Below, piece by piece: positions 43,132 to 52,947 of a stretch of 64,000 bases of DNA. This stretch comes from Rikenella microfusus (GTDB taxonomy: Bacteria; Bacteroidota; Bacteroidia; Bacteroidales; Tenuifilaceae): positions 65,643-129,642 of the forward strand of contig DYKO01000004.1 of assembly GCA_020722565.1 (NCBI GenBank). The letters run 5' to 3'. Under the pieces are notes generated by a model. That model saw nothing but the letters and a program-made list of their open reading frames with translations, was not told where the DNA came from and ran no database searches. Made by a program: the position numbers and the translations under genes. How positions within the stretch are numbered: the stretch's first letter is position 1; the number at the start of each line of letters is the position of its first letter.

Positions 43132-44487
43132 CTACACGTTTTTTAGTAGTGTTTTTGATGTGAGTTCGGCGTACCGTTCGTTAAAAGCATCGCAAACCTT
43201 TCGAATATTTACCATTTCGGGGATATTGGGCTCAAGGTCGTAGCCATGGTTATCGATTTTATCCTCAACATAAGCAAGCGTAAGATTTTCGACATGAAGG
43301 GCAGGCTGATAGGCATAATTTTTATTATTGGCTTGCACAACCTCATTAACCAAGCCACAGTCAATCATGATATCGAGCAGGTTGCGCATTAATCGTTGAG
43401 GAATTTGTAGGCTCTTGGAAAGTTCCAAGGAGGTAAGGGGTTTCTCGCCGTTTACAAATCGTTTGACAATTATGCTAAGTAACAGAATGGCCAACATTTT
43501 ACGGCTTCGGTGGCTAATATAGGTTGTTTCCTTCTCAAACTCATACATATCGACATTTTGGTAGGCAAATGAAATCTCGGCACCAAATAGAACCAGCAGC
43601 CAGCTGGTTTGCAACCAAATAAGAAAAAGTGGTAATGCCGCAAAACTACCATATATGGCATTGTAACGCGACACGCCAACTTGAAGCGTTATATAAACCC
43701 ATTGCAAAATAACATATCCAGAACCAGCTATAATTCCAGCAATTATTCCTGAAGGGTACGAAACCTTTGTATTGGGAATCGAAATATAAATGAAGCTGAA
43801 CAGGATCCAGATTAGCAGGTAGGGAATTAACTGAAACAAATCGATTATAAAAGGGCTAATATAGCTTACCACTTCGTGCTTCTCGGCAATTGTAGTAACC
43901 GTAGTTGCCAGGTAGATATGAATACTGCTGGAGGCAATAAGCAGTATGGGTGCAATAAGCATAATTGAAAGGTAATCAGTAAATTTGCGTATCCACGTAC
44001 GGGGCTTCTCTATCTGCCAGATATCGTTAAAGGCATGCTCAATACTGGAAAGCACATTAATTACCGACCAGAAAAGCACAACAACACCAATCCCGGCAAT
44101 AATTCCACCACCGGTACGGGCGAGTAGCGAGTTTGCAAATTCTATTACACGGGTCATTACCTCTTCCTGCCCCTTAAATTGGGTTTTTATTTGATCTTCA
44201 AGATAGCGATCGAAACCGAAACCCTTGGCAATACCAAAGGCCATAGCAAAAACAGGCACAATGGACATTAGCGTATAGTAGGTTAATGCTGACGCCTTGA
44301 TAATTACCTTGTCCTCATAAAAGCCCCGCAAAGCGATGAGCAAAACCCGCAAGTACTTAAAGGGCCACTTGAGTTTGGGCGGGAGCTCATCGAGATGCAT
44401 TCGCCATATATCGTGTAAAATAAATTTTTGGATTCGCTGAAACCAATCCCAAATTTTTTTAAAGAAAACAATCTTTTTCATTTGCAT
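43132..44487 (-). CDS. YihY/BrkB-family membrane protein with C-terminal winged helix
   Basis: 451 residues from the ATG at 44487 (a TTG at 44508 and an ATG at 44481 are alternatives). The YihY domain spans ~60-330, with KASALTYYTLMSIVPVFAMA, about six transmembrane segments and the SIEHAFNDIWQ and RYNAIYGSFAALPLFLIWLQ motifs. The last ~100 residues are a soluble helix-turn-helix-like domain (LTSLELSKSLQIPQRLMRNL) similar to that of Rrf2-like modules. Once called ribonuclease BN, the family is now seen as an inner-membrane protein of unknown job. dprA ends 27 bp upstream. Confidence 0.92.
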   Translation of the reverse strand: MQMKKIVFFKKIWDWFQRIQKFILHDIWRMHLDELPPKLKWPFKYLRVLLIALRGFYEDKVIIKASALTYYTLMSIVPVFAMAFGIAKGFGFDRYLEDQIKTQFKGQEEVMTRVIEFANSLLARTGGGIIAGIGVVVLFWSVINVLSSIEHAFNDIWQIEKPRTWIRKFTDYLSIMLIAPILLIASSSIHIYLATTVTTIAEKHEVVSYISPFIIDLFQLIPYLLIWILFSFIYISIPNTKVSYPSGIIAGIIAGSGYVILQWVYITLQVGVSRYNAIYGSFAALPLFLIWLQTSWLLVLFGAEISFAYQNVDMYEFEKETTYISHRSRKMLAILLLSIIVKRFVNGEKPLTSLELSKSLQIPQRLMRNLLDIMIDCGLVNEVVQANNKNYAYQPALHVENLTLAYVEDKIDNHGYDLEPNIPEMVNIRKVCDAFNERYAELTSKTLLKNV

Positions 44488-44514
44488 CGCTTTTAGTTTA
44501 CCAAACAAAAAACG

Positions 44515-45639
44515 TTAACTATTCTTAAGGCCAAAAACCTTACCAGGCTTACTAAGCACCGCTCCGCTAAATTCCAGGTTAAGTAGCAACGATAATACCT
44601 TTGAAACCGGTAAGCCCGTCGCCAGAGCAATCAAATCAACGTTTTTTTCACCATTGTTCTTTAAGAAATCTAGAATTTTTTGTTCTTCTAGAGAGAAACT
44701 ACTAAAATCAATGGTAAATTGCTTAACCTGGGGGCTATTTGTTGAAGGTTTCCAACCCAGGTAGAACTCTAAATCATCGGCGGACTCAATGAGTGCTGCC
44801 TTGTTTTGTTTTATAAGCATATTGCAGCCCTGTGAATAAATAGCATCCACATTACCAGGAACAGCAAAGACATCGCGATTATAGGAGTTAGCAATATCGG
44901 CGGTAACCAGAGCCCCACCCTCAAGAGCACTTTCCACAACAATGGTGGCATCGGCTAACCCAGCAATAATACGGTTGCGGCGTAAAAAGTTTTTTCTGTC
45001 GAAAAGTGTTTCCGAAATGAAATCGGTTACAAGAGCACCCTTTCCCACAATATTGCGAGCAATATTTCGATGAACCGAAGGGTAAATGGTATTAAGCCCA
45101 TGTCCCAGAACTGCAATGGTGGGCAAATCATTTTTTAGGGCTGCCTTATGGGCAGTAATGTCGATTCCATAGGCCAAACCGCTAACCACTATAGCATTGT
45201 AACCTTTTTGAGCAATGCCTGAGATTATTTCCTCACATACATGCTTTCCATATGCTGTAGCTTTTCGTGTTCCAACAACGCTTATTATCTTATCGGCATT
45301 GAAATTTATATCACAGTTGCTTTTCACGTAAAGGATTACCGGACCATCCTCGCACTGCCTGAGGCGCTCAGGGTAATCGGAATCGGTAAAGTAGAGGGGA
45401 CGAATTTTGTATCGTTCAATAAATTCTACCTCCTTTTCGGCCAGCGAAAGCACCTGCTGAGTTACCACCTGGTGTGCAATGGTTTCACCAATTCCCGGTA
45501 TCTTGAGAAGGGCATTTTTCGATTGTTTAAAAACCATCTCGGCGCTACCACAGTATGCAATTAAACGCTTAGTAGTAATGCTGCCAACCTTGGGAATTAG
45601 CTCTATTGCTATCCGGTATATTAACTCATTATTAGCCAT
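44515..45639 (-). CDS. dprA: DNA-processing protein DprA
   Basis: 374 residues. Loads RecA on incoming single-stranded DNA during natural transformation. An N-terminal helix-hairpin-helix region (KIPGIGETIA) precedes the Rossmann-like core with VGTRKATAYGK, VSGLAYGIDITAHKAAL and VLGHGLNTIYP, and EGGALVTADIA. A C-terminal winged helix (~315-370, EEQKILDFLKNNGEKNVDLI) closes it. DprA is widespread also in species not known to be competent. The small membrane gene upstream ends 12 bp before it. Confidence 0.96.
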   Translation of the reverse strand: MANNELIYRIAIELIPKVGSITTKRLIAYCGSAEMVFKQSKNALLKIPGIGETIAHQVVTQQVLSLAEKEVEFIERYKIRPLYFTDSDYPERLRQCEDGPVILYVKSNCDINFNADKIISVVGTRKATAYGKHVCEEIISGIAQKGYNAIVVSGLAYGIDITAHKAALKNDLPTIAVLGHGLNTIYPSVHRNIARNIVGKGALVTDFISETLFDRKNFLRRNRIIAGLADATIVVESALEGGALVTADIANSYNRDVFAVPGNVDAIYSQGCNMLIKQNKAALIESADDLEFYLGWKPSTNSPQVKQFTIDFSSFSLEEQKILDFLKNNGEKNVDLIALATGLPVSKVLSLLLNLEFSGAVLSKPGKVFGLKNS

Positions 45640-45651
45640 TAAAAAATATTT

Positions 45652-46122
45652 TTAAAGGCTCTCGAGCGCTTTTATTAGATTATCGTACTGCTTGCCAGTA
45701 AGCGAAACCACCGAAACGGGGGGATACTTCATTATTTTGTTTCCCTTTTTAACGTAGATGATTAGCTCACGCCTCGGCCATTTCCGAACAATTTCGTACT
45801 TGTAAAATTCGGAGAGCGAAACTTCAATGGATATTTTTTCCCCGCCCCAGGGGTGTAGCTTAAAGGTTCGTATTGTCAACTTCCCGCCTTCATCGTTATA
45901 TGAAAAGTAAGCGGCCCCCTGCCAAATAAAATAGGCAAAAAACATCATATATGCGGCAATAACTATAGCAAATAGCCAATTTTGATTTATACCAATAACA
46001 TTTTCAACAATATCGGCCACCGAAGTAAGCAGCATCAACACTATTATGACTATTACCACCACTGCCATAACCAATTTCAGGGAATGCAATCCATAAACGG
46101 TATCCTGATTATCGAACTTCAT
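45652..46122 (-). CDS. small membrane protein of unknown function
   Basis: 156 residues. Two hydrophobic helices (~15-37 and ~48-70) are followed by a soluble beta-rich part (FSYNDEGGKLTIRTF, RRELIIYVKKG) that recalls bacterial PH-like domains, though I cannot assign it. It lies between the proline-dehydrogenase-like gene (stop 11 bp upstream) and dprA (12 bp downstream), so it is probably co-transcribed with both. Confidence 0.75.
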   Translation of the reverse strand: MKFDNQDTVYGLHSLKLVMAVVVIVIIVLMLLTSVADIVENVIGINQNWLFAIVIAAYMMFFAYFIWQGAAYFSYNDEGGKLTIRTFKLHPWGGEKISIEVSLSEFYKYEIVRKWPRRELIIYVKKGNKIMKYPPVSVVSLTGKQYDNLIKALESL

Positions 46123-46133
46123 TTTATCAAGCT

Positions 46134-47315
46134 TTAATTATTGTACTCAAATTTTCGTTGGCGCAGCTCTTTTCTTATTGAGTAGTACTTTTCAGCAAAA
46201 ATATTGGTTAACGAGGGATCGATGAGGTAGAGATTCCGAAGATATCCGATAAATTCATCATTATTGCAAAGGGGAACAATCTGAGCCGTACGGTAACCCC
46301 TGGCAGCCAAATTTGAACTGATATGGTCTGTCATTCCATATCTTTGGGAAATTACAATACGATTGCAGGTTGGACTAATACCCATGCTCTCCATAAGCGA
46401 GGCAAGGTAAAGCAAGTTATCGAGGTTATGGCTGATTATAAAGATTGAAAGATTATCAATATTATTTAGCAAATACTTGCTAACCTCATAAAATGTTCTT
46501 TTAATTAATTGATAGCTTTTACAAACATAGTTGTTCTGGAAATCACGGTCTAATTCATTGGGGCCTTTTTTCATAACTTGTTTAGGATGATAATCTTCGG
46601 ACATGTACTTAGCAATTGCAATACCTGGAGTAAACCCTTTACTATTTGAACTTTGAACTAGCTGAACAATATTTTGGAGTGAATTGGCATGACACAACTG
46701 GAATAATTGAAATACCGTAACATTTTCGGTATTATATTTAGCCATAAACTCTTGAGTTATTGCTTGTAATGCAGAAGAACAACTTGACAGCATTGTGTAA
46801 TAAACTATAGAGACTCCATTAGTGGAAGCTTTTAAGCAAAGTTCATTGCAAAAGTTTGAAAATTTGGTAAACTGCTCACCATCCTGCTTATTCAACAAGC
46901 CATCGCTTGAAACGAGTTTCAAAACACGGGGATCAATAAAGTCTTCAGCCTTAATCATTACGTGCGAAAAACCCGTAACATCTACTTTTTTTATATCATC
47001 AAGAAGTTTAAAAACGTATTGTTCGTTAGTGTAGGTTGAACCAACGGGCTGTAAACAGCTATATAAACGCTGTTGGTAGCCGTGTGTAATTATTTTTTTT
47101 ATGTCCTGAATAGAATTGCTACACGACATCTTTCGGGCTATATATTTTGAAGGGAATCCATCAAGTATCCTGATAAAAGACAAAACTGATATAATAAATA
47201 AAAAAAATTTTGCAGAATACTTTCCAGAAAGTATGAAATATAGAATAGCTTCAAATCTCAACTTTAATTTGCTATGTTGAGAATAAACCTGCTCAGTAGC
47301 ATAAAAGGAAAACAT
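46134..47315 (-). CDS. divergent proline-dehydrogenase-like protein, catalytic residues lost
   Basis: 393 residues from the ATG at 47315, which matches where Bacteroidota proline dehydrogenases begin (a start 16 codons earlier is possible). The barrel pattern is recognisable: NVTVFQLFQLCH for NTYQLYR, ISHNLDNLLYL for the THN strand, ISQRYGMTDHISSNLA for SQLYGMSDNISFNLA. But the KLVRGAY strand reads GIAIAKYM, the DAE(E) strand reads SIVYYTM, and the proline-binding YLIRRAEEN reads YLRNLYLID. FAD and proline binding are therefore doubtful. It may be an inactive paralogue with another role. Codon use is more AT-rich than in its neighbours. First gene of a run with the membrane protein and dprA. 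Confidence 0.7.
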   Translation of the reverse strand: MFSFYATEQVYSQHSKLKLRFEAILYFILSGKYSAKFFLFIISVLSFIRILDGFPSKYIARKMSCSNSIQDIKKIITHGYQQRLYSCLQPVGSTYTNEQYVFKLLDDIKKVDVTGFSHVMIKAEDFIDPRVLKLVSSDGLLNKQDGEQFTKFSNFCNELCLKASTNGVSIVYYTMLSSCSSALQAITQEFMAKYNTENVTVFQLFQLCHANSLQNIVQLVQSSNSKGFTPGIAIAKYMSEDYHPKQVMKKGPNELDRDFQNNYVCKSYQLIKRTFYEVSKYLLNNIDNLSIFIISHNLDNLLYLASLMESMGISPTCNRIVISQRYGMTDHISSNLAARGYRTAQIVPLCNNDEFIGYLRNLYLIDPSLTNIFAEKYYSIRKELRQRKFEYNN

Positions 47316-47555
47316 AAATGAGCTATTTATATTCAAAAATACTATATTTTTACAATATAGCATAAAGTATCTATTTTACTAATTTGCAATCACTAGATTA
47401 AACTATTTATATCAATTTAGATTAAACTTAAATACCATTGTAGAATAAAATGAAACACCAATTTACTAATTAAGGATGTTCCATGTGCTCAATAAAGACA
47501 ACTAAAACTAAAAATATAAAGTATTAATAATTAGCCAACTAAATGTTTTATACGA

Positions 47556-50500
47556 ATGAAAAAAATAGTTCTTGTTATTCTCAACATTTGGGTTTTGCTA
47601 ACCGTTTCGGCTCAAAATGGAGCGGAATGGTACCGCTACCCCAGCATCTCGCCCGACGGGAAAACAATTGCCTTTGTTTACAAGGGTGATATTTACACAG
47701 TTCCCACCACGGGTGGAAAAGCAACTGCAATCACTACCCACCCCGCCCACGACTTTATGCCGGTTTGGAGTAAAAACGGGGAGAAAATTGCATTCGCATC
47801 GAACCGTTACGGCAACATGGACATATTTTTAGCTGCGGCAAGCGGCGGAGAGCTAAAACGGCTCACCTTCCACTCTGTAGATGAGTATCCTTACTCATTT
47901 ACCTCCAACGATATGGCCATTATTTTTGGCGCAACCCGACACGACCCCTCACCCAGCAGGCTTTACCCCACATTATCGCAACCTGAATTGTACCTTGTAC
48001 CCATTACCGGTGGCATAGTCAAACAGGTGCTACCCGTTCCGGCTGAAGCCGTTTCGGTATCAGGGAATGGATTGTTTTTTGCCTTTCACGACAAAAAAGG
48101 TGGCGAAAATGAATGGCGAAAGCACCATCAGTCGAGCATTGCCCGCGATATATGGTTGTATGATGTCCATAACCAAAAGTACACCCAGCTCACAACATTT
48201 AAGGGTGAAGACCGAAATCCCGTTTTTGCACCTGATAACACGCAGCTTTACTTTTTAAGAGAAGACAACGGGAACTTTAACGTTTACTCTCTATCCATCG
48301 GTAACCCCAACGATATTAAACAGGTAACCTTTTTTAAAACTCATCCGGTACGCTTTTTAAGTATTAGCAGCAATGGCATACTTTGCTTTAGCTTTGATGG
48401 TTCTATCTATATTAAACATGGCTCAGAGGAACCAAAAGAGGTTAGCATTACTATTAGCAACGATGTTGTTCAAAATCCCGAAAAACTTGTGTATCTTAAC
48501 GAAAGCATCCGCGAGGTTGCAGCTTCACCCGATGGCAAAGAAGTGGCATTTATTGCCCGTGGCGAGGTGTTTATTACCTCTACCGAGGGCTCTTTCACAA
48601 AGCGAATAACGCAAACTGCCGAACAGGAACGTTTTGTATCGTTTATGCCTAATGGCAAAAGTTTGATTTACGCCAGCGAACGCAATGGGAAATGGCAAAT
48701 TTTTAAGGCTTCAAAAATTCGTGAAGACGAACCCTTCTTTTTTGCATCAACATTAATAAAAGAGGAACCCCTAATTGCGAACGACCATGACAATTACCAG
48801 CCACTCCCATCGCCCGATGGAAAGAAGTTGGCCTTTATAGAGGATCGCACCACACTAAAGGTAATGGATTTAACCACTCAATCAACAGTCACCCTGCTCA
48901 CCTCAAATGAGCTCTACTACATGAGCGACGGTAACCAGTATTTTACATGGAGCCCCGATAGCAAATGGCTTCTGGTTGAATATACTCCAACCATGTCGAA
49001 CCAGGAGGTTATTGCATTACCAACCGATGGCAGTAAGCCATTTATAAATCTTACTCAGAACGGATACGACGATTACAGCCCGCGTTGGGCAAACGGGGGA
49101 AAGCAGGTACTTTGGCTATCAACCCGCGATGGAATGCGTAGCTATGCCAATAGCGGTGAGCGTCAATCGGATATTTACACACTTTTTCTTACCCGCAAAA
49201 GTTGGGATAGATATAAGCTCACCAAAGATGAGTATAACCTTTTGAAAGCCATAGAGGAAAAACAAAAAGAGTCAGAAAAAGCAAAGCAAACAAAGGACTC
49301 TAAAAACGTTAAAAAGGATAAGGGCAAAGATAAAACCCAAACCGACAGCAGTTTGAAATTTGATTTTGACGGACTGGAGTATCGTTTGGCTCGCCTTACC
49401 ACATCATCGGCCGATATAACCGATGCACTACTTAGCACCGATGGAGAAACCCTTTACTACATTGCTCGTTTCGATAAAGGCTACAACATCTGGTCCATGA
49501 ATATTCGAGAAAAGGAAGCAAAAATGATCATCAACCTCGATGCCGAAAATGCGCGTTTCTATACCGATAGTGCCCAGAAAAATGTTTTTGTGCTGGCCGA
49601 CGGAAAAATCCAAAAGGTTGACTTTGAAAAGGCAAAAGTGGAACCTTTAAAGATTAGGGCTGTGGCTACAATCAATACCGATGCTGAACGCAATGCCATG
49701 TTTGACCACGTAGCAAACAGAACCCGCAAGGGATTCTATACCCCAACCTATCATGGTGTGGATTGGAATGCCATGGCGCAACACTACAAACAGTTTCTTC
49801 CACATATTAGCAACGGATACGAATTTGCCGAGCTGCTCAGCGAGCTACTGGGGGAACTAAATGTTTCGCACTCAGGCGCCCGTTACTACCACTCCGACCC
49901 CAATGCCGATCAAACCTCATCGCTTGGAATCATCCCCGATTTATCGTACAGCGGCAATGGTATAAAAATATCCGAAATACTAATTGGTGGTCCACTCGAC
50001 AAAAATGATTTAAACATCAAACCGGGTTCTATAATTACTGCCATCGATGGTGAACCAATTGCACAGAATAGGGACTGGGCCTACTACCTAAACCGTAAGG
50101 CAAATACCTTTACGCTGCTCACCCTACTTGAACCAGGCTCAACTGGCGAACGTCAGGTTACCGTTAAACCCATCAGCCTTTCGCAGGAAGCATCACTACT
50201 TTATCGTCGTTGGGTAAAGCGTAATGCCGACGAGGTAGAAAACCTCAGTGGTGGTACCCTTGGATACGTCCACATCCCCGGCATGAGCGATGGCCCCTAT
50301 CGTAACATTTACGGCGAAATGATGGGCAAGTACTACAACCGAAAGGGAATTATTGTGGATACCCGTTTTAATGGTGGAGGCGACCTGGTGTCGGATTTGG
50401 CAATGTTCTTTACCGGCACACAGTTCATTGAATACCATAATCATATCAGGCAACTTGGCGCCGAACCAACGTTCCGTTGGACAAAGCCCACAGTAGCTCT

Positions 50501-50807
50501 TGTTAACGAAGCAAACTACAGCGATGGCAGCTGCTTTGCCTGTGGTTACCAACAACTGGGTATTGGAAAACTAATCGGCATGCCCGTTCCCGGAACTTGT
50601 AGCTTTGCCGGATGGGAAACTCTTCAGGATGGTCAGGTGCGCTGGGGAATGGTTCCGGTTAGTGCAAAGGATATGAAAGGGCAATGGATGGAAAACATCG
50701 AAACCGTTCCCGATTTAGTTATTATGAACGAACCTTCTACTGCCCCATATGGACGTGACCAGCAACTTGAGGCAGCAGTTAAGGAGCTGATGTCTATTTC
50801 TCAATAA
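47556..50807 (+). CDS. tricorn-type S41 protease with N-terminal beta-propeller
   Basis: 1083 residues. Signal peptide ~1-19. Residues ~20-560 are WD40/PD40 propeller repeats (YPSISPDGKTIAF, PVWSKNGEKIAFASNRYGN). A Lys/Glu-rich spacer (~575-600), then a second propeller part and the core: YHGVDWNAM with the catalytic His, a PDZ domain (~790-860, SLGIIPDLSYSGNGIKISEI), and an S41 domain with DTRFNGGGDL and NEANYSDGSCF whose Ser is the nucleophile. It trims peptides in the periplasm. The signal peptide distinguishes it from archaeal cytosolic tricorn. Single gene with a bidirectional terminator. Confidence 0.94.
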   Translation: MKKIVLVILNIWVLLTVSAQNGAEWYRYPSISPDGKTIAFVYKGDIYTVPTTGGKATAITTHPAHDFMPVWSKNGEKIAFASNRYGNMDIFLAAASGGELKRLTFHSVDEYPYSFTSNDMAIIFGATRHDPSPSRLYPTLSQPELYLVPITGGIVKQVLPVPAEAVSVSGNGLFFAFHDKKGGENEWRKHHQSSIARDIWLYDVHNQKYTQLTTFKGEDRNPVFAPDNTQLYFLREDNGNFNVYSLSIGNPNDIKQVTFFKTHPVRFLSISSNGILCFSFDGSIYIKHGSEEPKEVSITISNDVVQNPEKLVYLNESIREVAASPDGKEVAFIARGEVFITSTEGSFTKRITQTAEQERFVSFMPNGKSLIYASERNGKWQIFKASKIREDEPFFFASTLIKEEPLIANDHDNYQPLPSPDGKKLAFIEDRTTLKVMDLTTQSTVTLLTSNELYYMSDGNQYFTWSPDSKWLLVEYTPTMSNQEVIALPTDGSKPFINLTQNGYDDYSPRWANGGKQVLWLSTRDGMRSYANSGERQSDIYTLFLTRKSWDRYKLTKDEYNLLKAIEEKQKESEKAKQTKDSKNVKKDKGKDKTQTDSSLKFDFDGLEYRLARLTTSSADITDALLSTDGETLYYIARFDKGYNIWSMNIREKEAKMIINLDAENARFYTDSAQKNVFVLADGKIQKVDFEKAKVEPLKIRAVATINTDAERNAMFDHVANRTRKGFYTPTYHGVDWNAMAQHYKQFLPHISNGYEFAELLSELLGELNVSHSGARYYHSDPNADQTSSLGIIPDLSYSGNGIKISEILIGGPLDKNDLNIKPGSIITAIDGEPIAQNRDWAYYLNRKANTFTLLTLLEPGSTGERQVTVKPISLSQEASLLYRRWVKRNADEVENLSGGTLGYVHIPGMSDGPYRNIYGEMMGKYYNRKGIIVDTRFNGGGDLVSDLAMFFTGTQFIEYHNHIRQLGAEPTFRWTKPTVALVNEANYSDGSCFACGYQQLGIGKLIGMPVPGTCSFAGWETLQDGQVRWGMVPVSAKDMKGQWMENIETVPDLVIMNEPSTAPYGRDQQLEAAVKELMSISQ

Positions 50808-50835
50808 TCATTCAAATTGTTTGAGCACATAACTT

Positions 50836-50868
50836 AATGAAAACCCCGAATAAATTGGGGTTTTCATT
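50836..50868. terminator. bidirectional terminator after the tricorn gene
   Basis: Stem AATGAAAACCCC / GGGGTTTTCATT, 12 perfect pairs with a 9-nt loop, 28 bp after the tricorn stop and 67 bp after the permease stop on the other strand. Confidence 0.85.
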
Positions 50869-50935
50869 ATTTATAGAGAAGCAGGAATTCATTAACGGCT
50901 AATTATAGTAAACAAGATTTTTAATGAAAACTTAC

Positions 50936-52159
50936 TTACTGCGGCTTAACTTCCAGAATTCTTTTGGTAATTATCCTAACGGGAAACCGGGAGGCTAAAT
51001 ATCCTATGGTTATTACAGCTATTAAAATAATGGCTAAATCGGTAAGTTGCACCTCAACGGGGTAGGCATCGATAATAAAGTTTCCACGCCCTTCCAGCTT
51101 TATCAACTTAAAGTTGATTTGAAGCCAACAGGTGAAAAGTCCCAGTAGTATTCCAATGATACTCCCTCCTATCGAAATTAACATCCCTTCAAAAAGAAAA
51201 ATTTTTTGAATGAATTGGTTGCTGGCACCAAGGCTCTTAAGAGTTTCCACATCGCTCCGTTTATCAATTATCAGCATTGATAATGAGCCCACAATATTGA
51301 ATGAAGCAATAACTAAAATTAGTACAAGTATTAGCGCTATGGTAAACTTTTCGGACTTCATGGTTCGGTAGAGCGACTCATTCTGCTGGTAACGGTCCAG
51401 TACCCTGAAACCACTCCCTAAAATCATTTCTACCTCACTCTTTAAGCGTTTAGCATTAGCATTCGAATTTAGATTGATTTCTACTGCGCTCACAGTTACT
51501 GAATCGTAGGCCAGAAGTGAGCGGGCAAATTCAACCGGCACTATTACGTAGCGGGCATCAAACTCCTGTTCAATAGCAAATACCCCCGATGGCATAATAA
51601 CCTTTCGGTTAAAAGCCCTATCGAGCGAAATGCTTCGTCCCCTTTGGGGTATGTAAATGCTTAATGGATCAAAATGGGCCAAATTGGCATTCAGGTAATA
51701 GGCAACCCCTTCGCCCATGACAGCCATGGGCTGGCTTCCCCGCCAAAGTTTAAATTCACCATCAATAATCTTACTGGTCAAACCGGTGAACTCAGAAAAG
51801 TTCAGGCTAACGCCCTTGATTACACCAATATGCTGCTTACCGCGATAGCGAAAAAGTGCATTTTCCTCAAGCACCTCGGCAAAAACTGCAACATCTGGTA
51901 GCTTACGAACTCTTTCAAAAGGCAAAGAATCAATTCTGAAAACCTTTCCCTCAACGGGGACAATCTTCAAGTCTGCATCAATGTTTGAATACAACTGGGC
52001 AATAAGCGAATCAAACCCGTTGAACACCGATAGAACCACCACAAGGGCAGTAACCCCTGTAGCCACTCCAATAACTGAAATTATAGAGATGATATTTATG
52101 ATGTTGTGCGATTTCTTGGCAAACAGGTACCTACGAGCTATGTAAAGAGCCACATTCAT
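50936..52159 (-). CDS. FtsX-like ABC transporter permease (LolC/LolE-like)
   Basis: 407 residues. One transmembrane helix near residues 20-45 (SIISVIGVATGVTALVVVLS), a periplasmic MacB-type domain (~45-265) and three C-terminal helices (~275-400): the four-helix layout of LolC/LolE. The opening IARRYLFAKKSHNIINIISI is typical of Bacteroidota lipoprotein-releasing permeases. It would extract outer-membrane lipoproteins from the inner membrane with a LolD ATPase, not encoded here. Start 5 bp after the methyltransferase stop; rbfA heads the operon. Confidence 0.9.
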   Translation of the reverse strand: MNVALYIARRYLFAKKSHNIINIISIISVIGVATGVTALVVVLSVFNGFDSLIAQLYSNIDADLKIVPVEGKVFRIDSLPFERVRKLPDVAVFAEVLEENALFRYRGKQHIGVIKGVSLNFSEFTGLTSKIIDGEFKLWRGSQPMAVMGEGVAYYLNANLAHFDPLSIYIPQRGRSISLDRAFNRKVIMPSGVFAIEQEFDARYVIVPVEFARSLLAYDSVTVSAVEINLNSNANAKRLKSEVEMILGSGFRVLDRYQQNESLYRTMKSEKFTIALILVLILVIASFNIVGSLSMLIIDKRSDVETLKSLGASNQFIQKIFLFEGMLISIGGSIIGILLGLFTCWLQINFKLIKLEGRGNFIIDAYPVEVQLTDLAIILIAVITIGYLASRFPVRIITKRILEVKPQ

Positions 52160-52164
52160 TTTTC

Positions 52165-52935
52165 TTAAATTTTACGAGCAATGTAGAGAATCTCATCCTT
52201 GGGCAATGCGTACCGTTCCACCTCGGCAACCGAAAGTTGCTTTACAAAATCATCCTCAAGAACATCAAAACCGGCAGATTTGAGACGCTGCGCATAATCT
52301 CTGCCGTAAAGCCTTAGGTGGTCGCGTTGCTGGTAATACTTTTCTCGAAGCTCTGGGGTATTGTATTCTGGATTCTCGAGTGTATGTTCCATGTTCAAGT
52401 CCATGGGAACCTGTAAAATAGCAAAACCGCTGGGTTTGAGAACGCGCAAAATTTCATGCATGGCTTGCAGGTCATTGTCAACATGTTCCAGAACGTGGTT
52501 GCACATAACCACATCAAATGAGCTATCGGGGAAGGGCATTTGCTGAACATCGAGCTTCACATCGGCCCAAGGCGATACCAGGTCGGCCGTAATGTAGTCA
52601 ATATTTTTTAATTTCCTGAAAGGCTTTATAAAACAATACTCCGGTGCAACGTGTAGCATCCGAAGGGATGCCTCAAAAAAATCGGTTCGGGTTTTTAGAT
52701 ATAGCCAAATGAGTCGATGGCGCTCCAGCGACATGGAATTTGGGGCAAGTGCATTCTTCCTTACCACCAAACGGCCATAGGGCAATAACTTGCGGTACTT
52801 TACACCATCAATCGGATCTTCAAAACGATTTCCCCTGTAAAATAAGCCTATAACCTTTAGAAAAAAAGCAGCAAACAGTTGTAGATAGTGCCTGGGAATA
52901 AACCGGGTTACAAGCGATACAATTCTGCTAATCAT
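52165..52935 (-). CDS. class I SAM-dependent methyltransferase
   Basis: 256 residues. The methyltransferase core is at ~105-205: LHVAPEYCFIKPF where motif I would be, DVKLDVQQMPFPDSSFDVV, CNHVLEHVDNDLQAMHEILR and VLKPSGFAILQVP (motifs II to IV of Methyltransf_11). Motif I lacks the usual GxGxG. The N-terminal ~75 residues are hydrophobic and basic, perhaps membrane-associated, and rich in arginine. The substrate is unknown. It sits between rbfA and the Lol-like permease with gaps of 12 and 5 bp, so operon membership is likely. Confidence 0.88.
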   Translation of the reverse strand: MISRIVSLVTRFIPRHYLQLFAAFFLKVIGLFYRGNRFEDPIDGVKYRKLLPYGRLVVRKNALAPNSMSLERHRLIWLYLKTRTDFFEASLRMLHVAPEYCFIKPFRKLKNIDYITADLVSPWADVKLDVQQMPFPDSSFDVVMCNHVLEHVDNDLQAMHEILRVLKPSGFAILQVPMDLNMEHTLENPEYNTPELREKYYQQRDHLRLYGRDYAQRLKSAGFDVLEDDFVKQLSVAEVERYALPKDEILYIARKI

Positions 52936-52947
52936 GGGTATGAACGG

